This document shows positions 44,220 through 52,870 of a stretch of 64,000 bases of DNA, one piece after another. The stretch comes from Bacteroidota bacterium (GTDB lineage Bacteria; Bacteroidota; Ignavibacteria; Ignavibacteriales; Ignavibacteriaceae), in NCBI GenBank assembly GCA_022564295.1, contig JADFLR010000022.1, positions 1 to 64,000 of the forward strand, given 5' to 3'. Position 1 is the first letter of the stretch, and the number at the start of each line of letters is the position of its first letter. The translations under genes and the position numbers were made by a program. Under the pieces are notes generated by a model. It worked only from the letters and a program-made list of their open reading frames with translations. It searched no databases and had not been told where the DNA came from.

Positions 44220-44987
44220 TTAACTCTGTATTTTAAAATTATAATCTTTATCTGAAAAAGCTCCCTGATTGCCAAAAAAAGTTTTTTCGGCAAATCGAAT
44301 ATTATTTTCTAAATCTACAACCACAGCGGTTGAACATCTTGTTCCATACTTTGGTGATTGAATAAAAATTGAAGACAATACTTTTTCCCATTCTAAGCCA
44401 ACACCGGTATCTGGCAGTTCTTCATCTTTTGCTCTTCGTGTATCATTTAAAAGACTTAAAAGTTCCCATGGATGAACCTTATCATGTTTAATTAATCCTG
44501 ATAAAACTTCTTTGCTCTTTTTTACCTTTGGCCACTCTGTATTTAATAGTGCATTACTCAATCCGTAGATACCCGGTTCAAGTTTTTTAATACCGTTTAT
44601 ATGAGTAGAAAAATAAAACAGTTTATCAACGCTGCCGAATATAAGATTAAAACCGTTATAGTTTTGTAATGAAGGTTTTAAGTTTTCATAATATTCTTCG
44701 GCGAAAATATTGTTATTCAGAAAATCCAATGTTAGCATTCCGCGCGAGGGAGCATTTTCTTTTATATTTTTCAAATCTCTGTAATTTGTAACTGCCGCAA
44801 ATCTTCCTCCCTTAGTTATGCCCATCCAGGTTCCGCCGGCTTTTAAATCCTTACCTGCAAGCAAATCCGGATGATCTTTCCAATAATCAGCTTGTTGGGT
44901 TGGGCGAGCGTAATACTCATCTCTGTTTGCAGCAAAGATGAATTTATATTTAGGATGCGACTTGTATGCGAAAACTATTAAGCACAT
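44220..44987 (-). CDS. NRDE (TANGO2-like) family protein
   Basis: A 255-residue protein with the family start CLIVFAYKSHPKYKFIFAAN followed by RDEYYARPT (the NRDE motif) and later GGTWMGITKGGRFAAVTNYR. The second residue is cysteine; removal of the methionine would leave an N-terminal nucleophile-type cysteine. TANGO2 homologues are linked to haem handling and metabolic crises in animals; the bacterial role is not known. It is first of a two-gene operon with the GNAT gene. Confidence 0.9.
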   Translation of the reverse strand: MCLIVFAYKSHPKYKFIFAANRDEYYARPTQQADYWKDHPDLLAGKDLKAGGTWMGITKGGRFAAVTNYRDLKNIKENAPSRGMLTLDFLNNNIFAEEYYENLKPSLQNYNGFNLIFGSVDKLFYFSTHINGIKKLEPGIYGLSNALLNTEWPKVKKSKEVLSGLIKHDKVHPWELLSLLNDTRRAKDEELPDTGVGLEWEKVLSSIFIQSPKYGTRCSTAVVVDLENNIRFAEKTFFGNQGAFSDKDYNFKIQS

Positions 44988-45141
44988 AAATTACAAATTA
45001 ATCAAAGTTTGTTATTTCTTTTATATAAATTTAACAAAACGAATGGAAATTATCTTGACTATTAAATTGGCGGTTTATTTAATATGAATTGTTCGATAAT
45101 GATTATTGAAAATCCCCAGCACTACTTTGACTTTAATAAAA

Positions 45142-45534
45142 TCAAAAATCATCATCAATTTTAAAAACAATAGGAATTGACATAGTTATCACAACAGGTT
45201 TTCCCCTTTGCTCCCCGGCAGTATATCTTGAAGAGTTTACTAATCGTAATGCTTCTTCATCACAGGCATACCCAATACCTTTGATTATTCTTGCGCAGAA
45301 CGGGTTACCAAGCGAATCAATTGTCACCAAGACATAAACTTTCCCTTCTATTTTATGCTTTAATGCTTCTGGCGGATAAATTAATCTTAAGTGCAAACTA
45401 CCCATCCCACCTATGATGACAGGCATTTTTTCTACTGAAAAACATCTGGATTGTAAAGAATCGCAATCTATAGTGGTTGACTGTGGAAAAAAATTGGCTT
45501 GGATGAAGAATAATAATACAAATAATAATTTCAT
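45142..45534 (-). CDS. TonB C-terminal domain protein
   Basis: A 130-residue protein with an N-terminal hydrophobic segment (LLFVLLFFIQANFFPQ) that looks like a signal peptide or anchor. The rest is a TonB C-terminal domain: LRLIYPPEALKHKIEGKVYV, VTIDSLGNPFCARIIKGIG, DEEALRLVNSSRY, and a last strand TMSIPIVFKI. It lacks the long proline-rich spacer of true TonB, so it may be a periplasmic TonB-like module and not the energy transducer of the receptor operon. It has four cysteines in the mature part, possibly two disulfides. Nothing is seen in its neighbours that fixes its role. Confidence 0.82.
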   Translation of the reverse strand: MKLLFVLLFFIQANFFPQSTTIDCDSLQSRCFSVEKMPVIIGGMGSLHLRLIYPPEALKHKIEGKVYVLVTIDSLGNPFCARIIKGIGYACDEEALRLVNSSRYTAGEQRGKPVVITMSIPIVFKIDDDF

Positions 45535-45629
45535 TTCTAATTAAAACCTTCTTAGATTCTAACAAATACTATTAGATTTGAATAGTTTTTAACTAATTAA
45601 AATAAAGATGGTTCCCGAAATAAATTATT

Positions 45630-46244
45630 TCAAATTATACCTCTAAACCTAAAATCCCTAACTAAAGAATTATAACCTTTAAAATGTATACTATCCCAGC
45701 CAAAGCTTTTTGCCGCATTTACATATTCTTCAATATCATCTACAAAAATGTGCTCTTCGGCAGGTGACCCGGAAGACTTTTCAACAACACGGTAAATTTT
45801 TTCTTCGGGCTTAACCGCACCAATTTTGTGTGAGAGAATCAGGTCATTAAAATATTTAAGAAAATCGTAGTATTCCCATCCGTACTTTTCGTGAATAGAG
45901 TTTGTGTTTGAGAGCAGGATTAGTTTGTAATTCTTTTTCAGTGCGGGAAGTAGTGCAGTAACCTCTTTGTTTTGTTTGAAGACCGATGAAAAATAATTGC
46001 AGAATGTTTCTCCGTCAATGGAGTGGTCAAGAATTTCAAGCATTCTTTCAATAAACTTCTCTTCACTTATTTTCCCCCGTTCAAAATCTCTGTGGAATTC
46101 ATAATTGGCGAAGTAGGTATCAACAAAATGTTTGCCGGATCCTTCCTTTACAGAATCGAGTTTTTTTATGAGAATATTGTAATCAAAAGGAAGAAGCACA
46201 TTACCAAGATCAAAAACAATAACGGAATATTTTCTTTTTTGCAT
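45630..46244 (-). CDS. HAD family hydrolase
   Basis: A 204-residue haloacid-dehalogenase-like phosphatase. Motif I is IVFDLGNVLLPFD, where G-N-V follows D-L; the second aspartate usual in phosphatases is thus replaced, as in the YihX/HAD-IA-like branch. Motif II is LLSNTN, the lysine is near KPEEKIY, and motif IV is HIFVDDIEEYVNAA. The substrate is unknown. Its ATG overlaps the TAA of the upstream LolA-like gene by one base, so they are translated together. Confidence 0.88.
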   Translation of the reverse strand: MQKRKYSVIVFDLGNVLLPFDYNILIKKLDSVKEGSGKHFVDTYFANYEFHRDFERGKISEEKFIERMLEILDHSIDGETFCNYFSSVFKQNKEVTALLPALKKNYKLILLSNTNSIHEKYGWEYYDFLKYFNDLILSHKIGAVKPEEKIYRVVEKSSGSPAEEHIFVDDIEEYVNAAKSFGWDSIHFKGYNSLVRDFRFRGII

Positions 46245-47020
46245 TATTCAGGTATCTCGAAAACAGAATCCTTTAACCCCATATTTAACTTAATACTGCT
46301 AACGTTCATCTCAATTGTCTGCATACCGAACGATTGTTTAATTTTAAAAGGAAATTTTAAACCGTCAACTTCTTTATAATCGCCGTAAAAAGTTTCCTGC
46401 TGAAAACTTCCCTGTGTGGTTTCAATCTCTTTCACTTCTTTTATTTTTAGTCCTGAATCAATTGAATAGAACTGCACCCAATTTGTTCCGACTTCAGATG
46501 TCAATTCAATTTTATAACAGTCAGTACTGTCAACAGTTTCAATTCCTGTCAATTCAAGCGAAACTCCGTACGCTTCGGGATCAAGAAGAAAATTCATTGC
46601 TGCTTGCATTTTTAATTTTTCCAGTTCTTTATTATCAATCTCAGTATTCTTATCACCTATAATCATAACACCTTTCGTGCCATCATAAAGTATGGTTTGC
46701 TTCATCTCTCCGGAGCGGATGCTCTGTTTTAGTTTATTTGGGGCTTTTTGTTTAATAACTATGCTTAAATTTTGTCCCATTATTTCGCCACGCATAATAG
46801 TTGTTCGATCTTCAACGATTGAAAATTTTTCTTTTCCGCCAATTGCTTCTAAATAATTATAAATTACATCATTTGCAGTTAATCCTTCAGGAACTTGTTT
46901 TATTGTTACATTCACTTCAGGAAGGTAGGTTTCTGGACTATCCTGAGCAAATGTATTTTGCATGGTTATTAATGCAACTATTAATAAAGTTGCAGTTAAT
47001 ATTAAATTTACTTTTATCAT
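46244..47020 (-). CDS. LolA-like outer-membrane lipoprotein-sorting family protein
   Basis: A 258-residue protein with a signal peptide (ending near NTFAQ). The mature part has the half-barrel pattern of the LolA/LolB-like family: YNYLEAIGGKEKFS, a string of antiparallel strands (LSIVIKQKAPNKLKQSI, QTILYDGTKGVMI), and a late GLKFPFKIKQSF. Members bind lipids or lipoproteins in the periplasm. A true LolA has a different N-terminus, so a specialised role is likely. It is first in a two-gene unit with the HAD hydrolase and has a -7 box at 47066-47073. Confidence 0.8.
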   Translation of the reverse strand: MIKVNLILTATLLIVALITMQNTFAQDSPETYLPEVNVTIKQVPEGLTANDVIYNYLEAIGGKEKFSIVEDRTTIMRGEIMGQNLSIVIKQKAPNKLKQSIRSGEMKQTILYDGTKGVMIIGDKNTEIDNKELEKLKMQAAMNFLLDPEAYGVSLELTGIETVDSTDCYKIELTSEVGTNWVQFYSIDSGLKIKEVKEIETTQGSFQQETFYGDYKEVDGLKFPFKIKQSFGMQTIEMNVSSIKLNMGLKDSVFEIPE

Positions 47021-47065
47021 GTTATTAACGCCTGGATGTTGCGAATTTTACTTGTTTTCCCTCAC

Positions 47066-47073
47066 CAAATTTA
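47066..47073 (-). promoter_or_regulatory. -7 box of the LolA-like gene
   Basis: On the minus strand TAAATTTG fits TAnnTTTG and lies about 45 bases before the start codon. The -33 element is not clear. Confidence 0.45.
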
Positions 47074-47203
47074 CAAATAATTGTACTTAATTAAATAAAA
47101 AGAAGAATAATGTTGGCTAAGTTATTGATTTGAGTTGACTGATATTAGAATATTCATTTAGTTTTACATTTATTTTAAAATGAATTTAGGAAAACCGCTA
47201 ATT

Positions 47204-47238
47204 GGATGAAACGAGACCCGATGAATCGGGACGAGTCC
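47204..47238. repeat. dispersed palindromic repeat (family B)
   Basis: CCCGAT (47218-47223) and ATCGGG (47225-47230) form a near-perfect palindrome flanked by GAAACGAGA and CGAGTCC. A degenerate copy in the opposite direction lies at 39380-39406. The rest of the 390-base gap between the LolA-like gene and the saccharopine gene (47021-47410) holds only this repeat and the promoter box. Confidence 0.6.
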
Positions 47239-47410
47239 CATTTGACTAAAATAAGAAATTATAAACATATGAAACGTATAGTTGTATGATTGAATGGATG
47301 CATAAGAATCGATTGATAAAGATTATCAAAAAGTATCCAAACATTATATTATGCAGTCATACGGTCATGCATTCACACTTAGCCAAGGCGGAGGTTATAA
47401 GAATAAACAG

Positions 47411-48745
47411 ATGAACAAAATATTAGTGATTGGTGCAGGCAGGACCTCCATCACCTTAATATCTTACCTTGTTAAGAAAGCCGAAGAGCAAAACTGGCAA
47501 ATAACAGTTGCAGATCAATCTCTCAAATTAGCACAGGAAAAAGCCGGAAAACATCTCAAAACTCGTGCAATAAGTTTTGATGTTAATAGTACAGAACAAA
47601 GGAGGAAAGAATTATCAAAAGCAGATATTGTCGTATCTTTGCTTCCGCCGAATCTTCATATAAAGTTTGTTGAAGATTGCCTGGAATATAAAGTTCACCT
47701 GCTAACAGCATCCTATGTTTCTCCTGAGATGAGAAAGTATCATGAAGGTGCAATTAAATCGGGTGTGATATTGCTTAATGAAATGGGGGTGGATCCAGGA
47801 ATAGATCACATGGATGCAATGAGATTGATAACGAAGATAAAGGATAAGGGAGGTAAAATATTCTCATTAAAATCTTACGGCGGCGGATTAATTACACCAG
47901 AAAGTGATACGAATCCCTGGGGTTATAAGATTACCTGGAGCCCGATGAATGTTGTAACTGCGGGAATGGCAAGTGCGCGTTATGTTAAAGAAGGCAAATT
48001 AAAAATTGTACCTTACAACAGATTATTTTTAGACACGGAACTTGTTGAGGTTCCTGGCGTTGGAAAATACGAATCATACCCAAACAGAGATTCCATTAAG
48101 TACAGAAAGATTTATCATCTTCATAAAATTTCAAATGTATATCGTGGCTCCTTGCGGAAGATTGGTTTTTGCGATGCATGGCATGCTCTGGTTAAAATAG
48201 GTTTAACCGATAACAGGTACATTATTCCCGAATCTCAAAGATTTACGTATGAACAGTGGCTGTCAATCTACCTGACAAAAAGAAACGGTACGACAACAAA
48301 AGAAGCAATGCTTGAGTTTTTAGATATCTCACCCAATAGTGAAGTAATGAAGAAATTGGAATGGCTTGGTTTGTTGGGTGATAAAAAAATAAGAATTAAA
48401 AATGCAACACCCGCAGAAATACTGTTAGACCTCTTAATACAAAAATGGGAGTTTAAAAAGAGTGACCGCGATATGGTTATTCTGCAAACAGAAATTGAGT
48501 ATAAAATAAAAAATAAAAAGGAAAAAATAATTTCGTCTCTGGTGATTAAAGGAGAAGACTATAAGCATACAGCGATGGCACGAACAGTAGGACTTCCGCT
48601 GGGAATTGGTGTTAATTTAATTTTAAATGATAAGATTAAAGAGAGAGGGGTAATCATTCCTGTTCACCGTGATATATACAGACCAGCATTAAAAGAGTTA
48701 GCCGAATTTGGTATTGAACCAACGGAGATTGTAACTAAAATTTAG
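47411..48745 (+). CDS. saccharopine dehydrogenase (glutamate-forming type)
   Basis: A protein of about 444 residues with an N-terminal Rossmann NAD(P) motif (ILVIGAGRTSITLISYL), VVSLLPPNLH, and the signature NEMGVDPGIDHMDAM. It ends in a segment starting GIEPTEIV. This fits the saccharopine reductase family and the C-terminal half of animal AASS. It should split saccharopine into glutamate and aminoadipate semialdehyde. The frame opens at 47351, but ATG 47411 (after GGAGG about 15 bases earlier) gives the natural start. The lysine-ketoglutarate reductase gene lies next to it, convergent. Confidence 0.88.
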   Translation: MNKILVIGAGRTSITLISYLVKKAEEQNWQITVADQSLKLAQEKAGKHLKTRAISFDVNSTEQRRKELSKADIVVSLLPPNLHIKFVEDCLEYKVHLLTASYVSPEMRKYHEGAIKSGVILLNEMGVDPGIDHMDAMRLITKIKDKGGKIFSLKSYGGGLITPESDTNPWGYKITWSPMNVVTAGMASARYVKEGKLKIVPYNRLFLDTELVEVPGVGKYESYPNRDSIKYRKIYHLHKISNVYRGSLRKIGFCDAWHALVKIGLTDNRYIIPESQRFTYEQWLSIYLTKRNGTTTKEAMLEFLDISPNSEVMKKLEWLGLLGDKKIRIKNATPAEILLDLLIQKWEFKKSDRDMVILQTEIEYKIKNKKEKIISSLVIKGEDYKHTAMARTVGLPLGIGVNLILNDKIKERGVIIPVHRDIYRPALKELAEFGIEPTEIVTKI

Positions 48746-48852
48746 AATGTGAATGTGTTGTCATTTTGTATCTTCTCGCCGAATGTTCAGCAGGATAGTA
48801 AAGCATGACAAAAACAAATTAGTTTTTCATAAGTCCAAAAGATTTATAATTA

Positions 48853-50211
48853 TTATTTCTTAATGAACTCCTTCATATACTTAAAAGCTTCTGTAAATTC
48901 ACCTTTCCACATTATAACAGCACGTTTAATTTCCGGGGCCAACTCTGAATTATCAAAAGATTTTTTATAATCAGTACTTACTATGTTTTTGTAAAACGGC
49001 GCCAATTCGCCGCTGAATTGAATAGATGCATCTGCGGAAAATTCACAAGGCAGATTTGTTACAGCCATCACTGCAATACCTTCACCTTCAAATCCATCTG
49101 TTACTGTTTCGTTTTCGGGATTGTAAATATAAACCGGATCATCAATCCAAGTTTCTTTTGAAAATTCAATAGAGCCGTTTGGATCGCAGGTAATATCTCC
49201 GATAACCTGCAATGTTTTATGTTCTTTATAAATTTTCTTCATTAAGCTTTTGGTTGTGCTTCGTGGATATTTTGGAGACCAGATGATGCAGTTCATTAAA
49301 ACTGTAATGTAGGGCAGAACTTTATCAAGGTTTGTTTCAAAAAATTCGGGATGATCGAAATAAGCCTGCCATTTATCTCTTACATTAAGTTTGCCATATT
49401 CTTCCTGTGAAAACTTACTATCATTTTTTAACCTGTAAATTTCTTCGATATCTATATGCAATGCATAAAGTTTTTTCCTCGAACCGTTTTGATAAACCTC
49501 CTTTAATTGATCAATGCTAATATTTTCGTGAGGAAGAATATCAAACAATTCGCGTGTACCTTGTGCGGTTTTACCTTTTCCTAAAATACAAACGATTATC
49601 GGAGGAAGTTCTTCAGGTGTCCCGTTCGATTCAATTTCTCTTGCAGCGTGTTTAAAACTTTCTTTCGCTTTATTAAAATGTTCTTCTTCAATTGCTTGCT
49701 TAAGTAACTCAAAAGGATTTGGAACACCTTTAATTTTTAACCTTTTACCAAGAGTCCAAAGAGAATCAACCATTCCGGCATAACCTGCAATATATGTAAA
49801 AGCGGATACAAGCCGTACGTTTTTATGAGTTCTTATCAGTTCATAATCAATAACGGTTGAATTATTCTCAACCAAAGTATTCAGCATCGTTCTGTTTTTT
49901 TGCTGTCCTTTATGTGTGTGCGAAAAAAATAAGTAAGTTTTATTTGAAAGAATTCTGTCCGTATCGATTTCTTTAAGTCCGAAAATCACATCAGCGGTTG
50001 ATAAGTCTTCACTTATTTCCGAACCGGCGTTTTTATATTCTTCATCGTTAAATACGCGTTTATTTTCTCCAGTTTCGGCATGAACAGCCGGCTGTGCAAT
50101 TAATTTGTATCCCCACTCTACAATTTGTTTCGCATATTCAGGAGTAACGGCAACACGTTTCTCGCCCTTTTTACTTAATCCTTCACGTAGAATACCGATA
50201 ATGTTCTTCAT
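48853..50211 (-). CDS. lysine-ketoglutarate reductase (AASS N-terminal type)
   Basis: A 452-residue protein of the alanine dehydrogenase / PNT-like fold. It opens with IGILREGLSKKGEKRVAVTP and has VIFGLKEIDTDRI, FFSHTHKGQQKN, the nucleotide-binding VCILGKGKTAQGTRELFDIL, and DITCDPNGSIEFS followed by PVYIYNPE. This matches the lysine-ketoglutarate reductase half of animal and plant AASS, which joins lysine and 2-oxoglutarate into saccharopine. Together with the gene at 47411 it gives both steps of lysine breakdown (or the reverse). It is on the opposite strand, 107 bases from its partner. Confidence 0.88.
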   Translation of the reverse strand: MKNIIGILREGLSKKGEKRVAVTPEYAKQIVEWGYKLIAQPAVHAETGENKRVFNDEEYKNAGSEISEDLSTADVIFGLKEIDTDRILSNKTYLFFSHTHKGQQKNRTMLNTLVENNSTVIDYELIRTHKNVRLVSAFTYIAGYAGMVDSLWTLGKRLKIKGVPNPFELLKQAIEEEHFNKAKESFKHAAREIESNGTPEELPPIIVCILGKGKTAQGTRELFDILPHENISIDQLKEVYQNGSRKKLYALHIDIEEIYRLKNDSKFSQEEYGKLNVRDKWQAYFDHPEFFETNLDKVLPYITVLMNCIIWSPKYPRSTTKSLMKKIYKEHKTLQVIGDITCDPNGSIEFSKETWIDDPVYIYNPENETVTDGFEGEGIAVMAVTNLPCEFSADASIQFSGELAPFYKNIVSTDYKKSFDNSELAPEIKRAVIMWKGEFTEAFKYMKEFIKK

Positions 50212-50408
50212 AAAATTTAAATTGGAAATTATAAGTTTAGAAAATCAGGAGTTCAATATAATTATTTAGGCAATGATTTAATAGAATTAGAAATTTGTTT
50301 AAGCAACATCGATCATCATTAAAAATAACCTTCTGTTTAATTTAATTTTTATCATTAAAGAATTTCATTGATATTGTATCATTCACTTAATATTATTTCC
50401 AATCATCA

Positions 50409-52820
50409 ATGAAAAAACTTTTAAGCGGTATTCTTGTTGTAATGTTTTGCGCAGGAGCAACTGCTCAACAATTTACAATTAAAGGAATGGTTAGAGATCT
50501 TCAATCAAATCAAGTTTTGGGTTATGCAAACATAAGAGTAGCCAAAACTACAATGGGCACCGCTGCTAATCTTGAGGGAAAGTACGAACTGAAAATTAAA
50601 AGGGGCAATTACATTTTAGTAGCGACTTACATAGGTTACTATTCGGACACAGTCGTTGTTAATATAAGCGAAGACATTTCAGATTTGAACTTTAGATTAA
50701 AAAAAACAGAAGTACGGCTGCCTGAAGTTGTTGTCCTTCCGGGAGAAAATCCCGCTCTGGAAATTATAAGAAAAGCAATCGCCAGCAAAAATGAGATGAA
50801 TTCAAAACTCTTAAGCTATGAGTTTGAAGCATATACAAAAGGAACAGTGAGAACTGAAGGTGAAATTTATTCAAGAGGAAGACGTGTATCAATAGGTTCC
50901 GATGACAATGATTCTTCCGGAATGAAAATTACAGGAATACTCGAAAACCAAAGTACGGGGTTCTTCAAAAAACCGGACAGCTATAAAGAAATTATTATTG
51001 CTCGAAAACAAAGTGCAAACTTTCCTCCTACCTTAAACACCTTAACAAGCGGAAGAGTAATTCAGAATTTTTACGAGGATGATGTTAGGTTTTTCGGAAT
51101 ACAACTTCCCGGTCCTATCGCAGAAAATGCGCTTGAGTATTATAATTTTTACCTGGAAGGAATGTCTGCGATAAACGATCAAAAAATTTATAAGATAAAT
51201 ATGTATCCGCAAGATTCTCAAGACCCGGGATTTGTTGGAAGTATTTACATTACAGACAGCACATATTATTTGGTAAAGGTTGATCTGAGAATTAACAAGG
51301 CAGCCAACACAGGAGGAATTTTTGATACTATCAGTGTTGTTCAGCAGTTTGCTGATTATGATGAAATTTACATGCCTGTTGATTACCATCTGCTAATTAA
51401 AGTGAATTTTCTTGGGATTGTAAAATTCGGGTTTGAACTTAATTCTGTATTATACAATTATAAAATCAACCAGCCGATGGATGATGAAATTTTCAGCAAA
51501 GCAATAGTTACTGTTCTACCTGAAGCGGACAAAAAGGATTCACTCTACTGGGAAAAAACTTTAACCATACCAAATACGGATGAAGAAGATTTAGCTTACA
51601 AAAGAATAGACAGTGTAAGCAATGTACCGCGAACATTTTGGGATGATTTTTCAATTCTCAGCACAAGCGTTTATTTTACAGATGATTTAGCAGTAAGCGG
51701 TCCGCTTGCATGGTTCCGTTTTAACAGGGTAGAAGGGAGTGCACTTGATTTTACTTTTTATCTGGATGATGCGTTTGACAGAAGATTAAATTCTTCTCTC
51801 GATTTTTCTTATGGGTTTGCAGATGAAAGATTTAAAACTGATTTTTATGGTGAATATCTCTTTGGAGATTACAGAACTTACGGCATTACACTAAATGCGT
51901 ACGATAAGCTCAGCATTCTTTTTGGCGAATCCGATAATTACAGTGATCTTACCGCGACATTAATTGCTCTTTTATTCAAAGAAGATTTTAGAGATTATTA
52001 TTATTCGAATGGATTTGATATAACAATTGAAGGCGAGGTAGCACCGGTTCTTGGACTGAGTCTCGGTTATACAAATCATACCGATCACAGCGCTACAGTC
52101 AACACCGACTTCTCAATTTTTAATAAGGACAAAACTTACAGACCAAATCCGCCCGTGTTTGAAGGAAAGATAAATGCACTGACTGCTGGATTCACACTTG
52201 ACTTTAGAGATTACATTGAGAACGGATATTTTAGAAGAAGAACATCACAGGGCAGATCGTACGTTTTATTTTCCGGTGATGTAACTTATTCCAATGGTGA
52301 TTTTATTAGCAGCAATTTGGATTACACAACTTATAAATTTAGGAGCAGGGGATTTATACGGACTTTCAGATCGGCATATTTAAACTTCAGGCTTTACGCC
52401 ATGTATAATGACGGGACTATTCCCTACCAGGATCTTTATTCATTGCCGGGTAACATTAATTATATCTCCAAGCGGTTCACTTTCAGAACACTAACTGTGA
52501 ATGAAATTTTAGGTGAAAATGTTGTAACGTTAAATCTTGAGCATCAGTTTAGAGATGAGCTATTTAAAATGCTAAACATTCCGGGATTAAAAAACTGGGA
52601 GATTACACTGAACCTTTTCCTTAATATTGCATTATCAAACGTTGAAGAGAAAACCGAAGCAAATCTACCCATAACGGTTAAAGAATTTCCGCATCCGTTT
52701 TATGAAATTGGTTTTGGACTTGGACAGGGAATAATTCCATTCCAGTTAGAATTTGCATGGAAACTAAACTACAGAGATGGTAATAATTTTAGAGTAAGCT
52801 TTAATGCGTTTGTGTTTTGA
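50409..52820 (+). CDS. outer-membrane protein with carboxypeptidase-like domain and DUF5686 barrel
   Basis: An 803-residue protein with a signal peptide (ending near GATAQ), a CarboxypepD_reg-like domain (FTIKGMVRDLQSNQVLGYAN, about 20-105), and then the DUF5686 region (ALEIIRKAIASKNEMNSKL, LLSYEFEAYTKG) with a long C-terminal beta-barrel ending VSFNAFVF. It has no TonB plug, so it is not a normal receptor. DUF5686 proteins are typical of Bacteroidota; function unknown. It ends in a final phenylalanine, as outer-membrane barrels do. It stands alone and is convergent with radA, with a palindrome between. Confidence 0.88.
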   Translation: MKKLLSGILVVMFCAGATAQQFTIKGMVRDLQSNQVLGYANIRVAKTTMGTAANLEGKYELKIKRGNYILVATYIGYYSDTVVVNISEDISDLNFRLKKTEVRLPEVVVLPGENPALEIIRKAIASKNEMNSKLLSYEFEAYTKGTVRTEGEIYSRGRRVSIGSDDNDSSGMKITGILENQSTGFFKKPDSYKEIIIARKQSANFPPTLNTLTSGRVIQNFYEDDVRFFGIQLPGPIAENALEYYNFYLEGMSAINDQKIYKINMYPQDSQDPGFVGSIYITDSTYYLVKVDLRINKAANTGGIFDTISVVQQFADYDEIYMPVDYHLLIKVNFLGIVKFGFELNSVLYNYKINQPMDDEIFSKAIVTVLPEADKKDSLYWEKTLTIPNTDEEDLAYKRIDSVSNVPRTFWDDFSILSTSVYFTDDLAVSGPLAWFRFNRVEGSALDFTFYLDDAFDRRLNSSLDFSYGFADERFKTDFYGEYLFGDYRTYGITLNAYDKLSILFGESDNYSDLTATLIALLFKEDFRDYYYSNGFDITIEGEVAPVLGLSLGYTNHTDHSATVNTDFSIFNKDKTYRPNPPVFEGKINALTAGFTLDFRDYIENGYFRRRTSQGRSYVLFSGDVTYSNGDFISSNLDYTTYKFRSRGFIRTFRSAYLNFRLYAMYNDGTIPYQDLYSLPGNINYISKRFTFRTLTVNEILGENVVTLNLEHQFRDELFKMLNIPGLKNWEITLNLFLNIALSNVEEKTEANLPITVKEFPHPFYEIGFGLGQGIIPFQLEFAWKLNYRDGNNFRVSFNAFVF

Positions 52821-52845
52821 TAACAGTGGTTATAATATTTCGTAG

Positions 52846-52864
52846 GTCAGGATATCATCCTGAC
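52846..52864. terminator. palindromic terminator or dispersed repeat between convergent genes
   Basis: GTCAGGAT and ATCCTGAC form a perfect 8-bp stem with the loop ATC. Minus-strand transcripts reach it 7 bases after the radA stop but T bases come before, not after, the stem in that direction; for the plus-strand gene it is followed by A bases. It may therefore be a dispersed repeat more than a classic terminator. Confidence 0.5.
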
Positions 52865-52870
52865 AAAAAG

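Noticed and set aside
48760-48820. Imperfect inverted ends GTCAT ... ATGAC in the gap between the two saccharopine pathway genes
   Set aside because: Only 5-6 matching bases at the ends and no internal pairing; could be an old repeat but cannot be supported.
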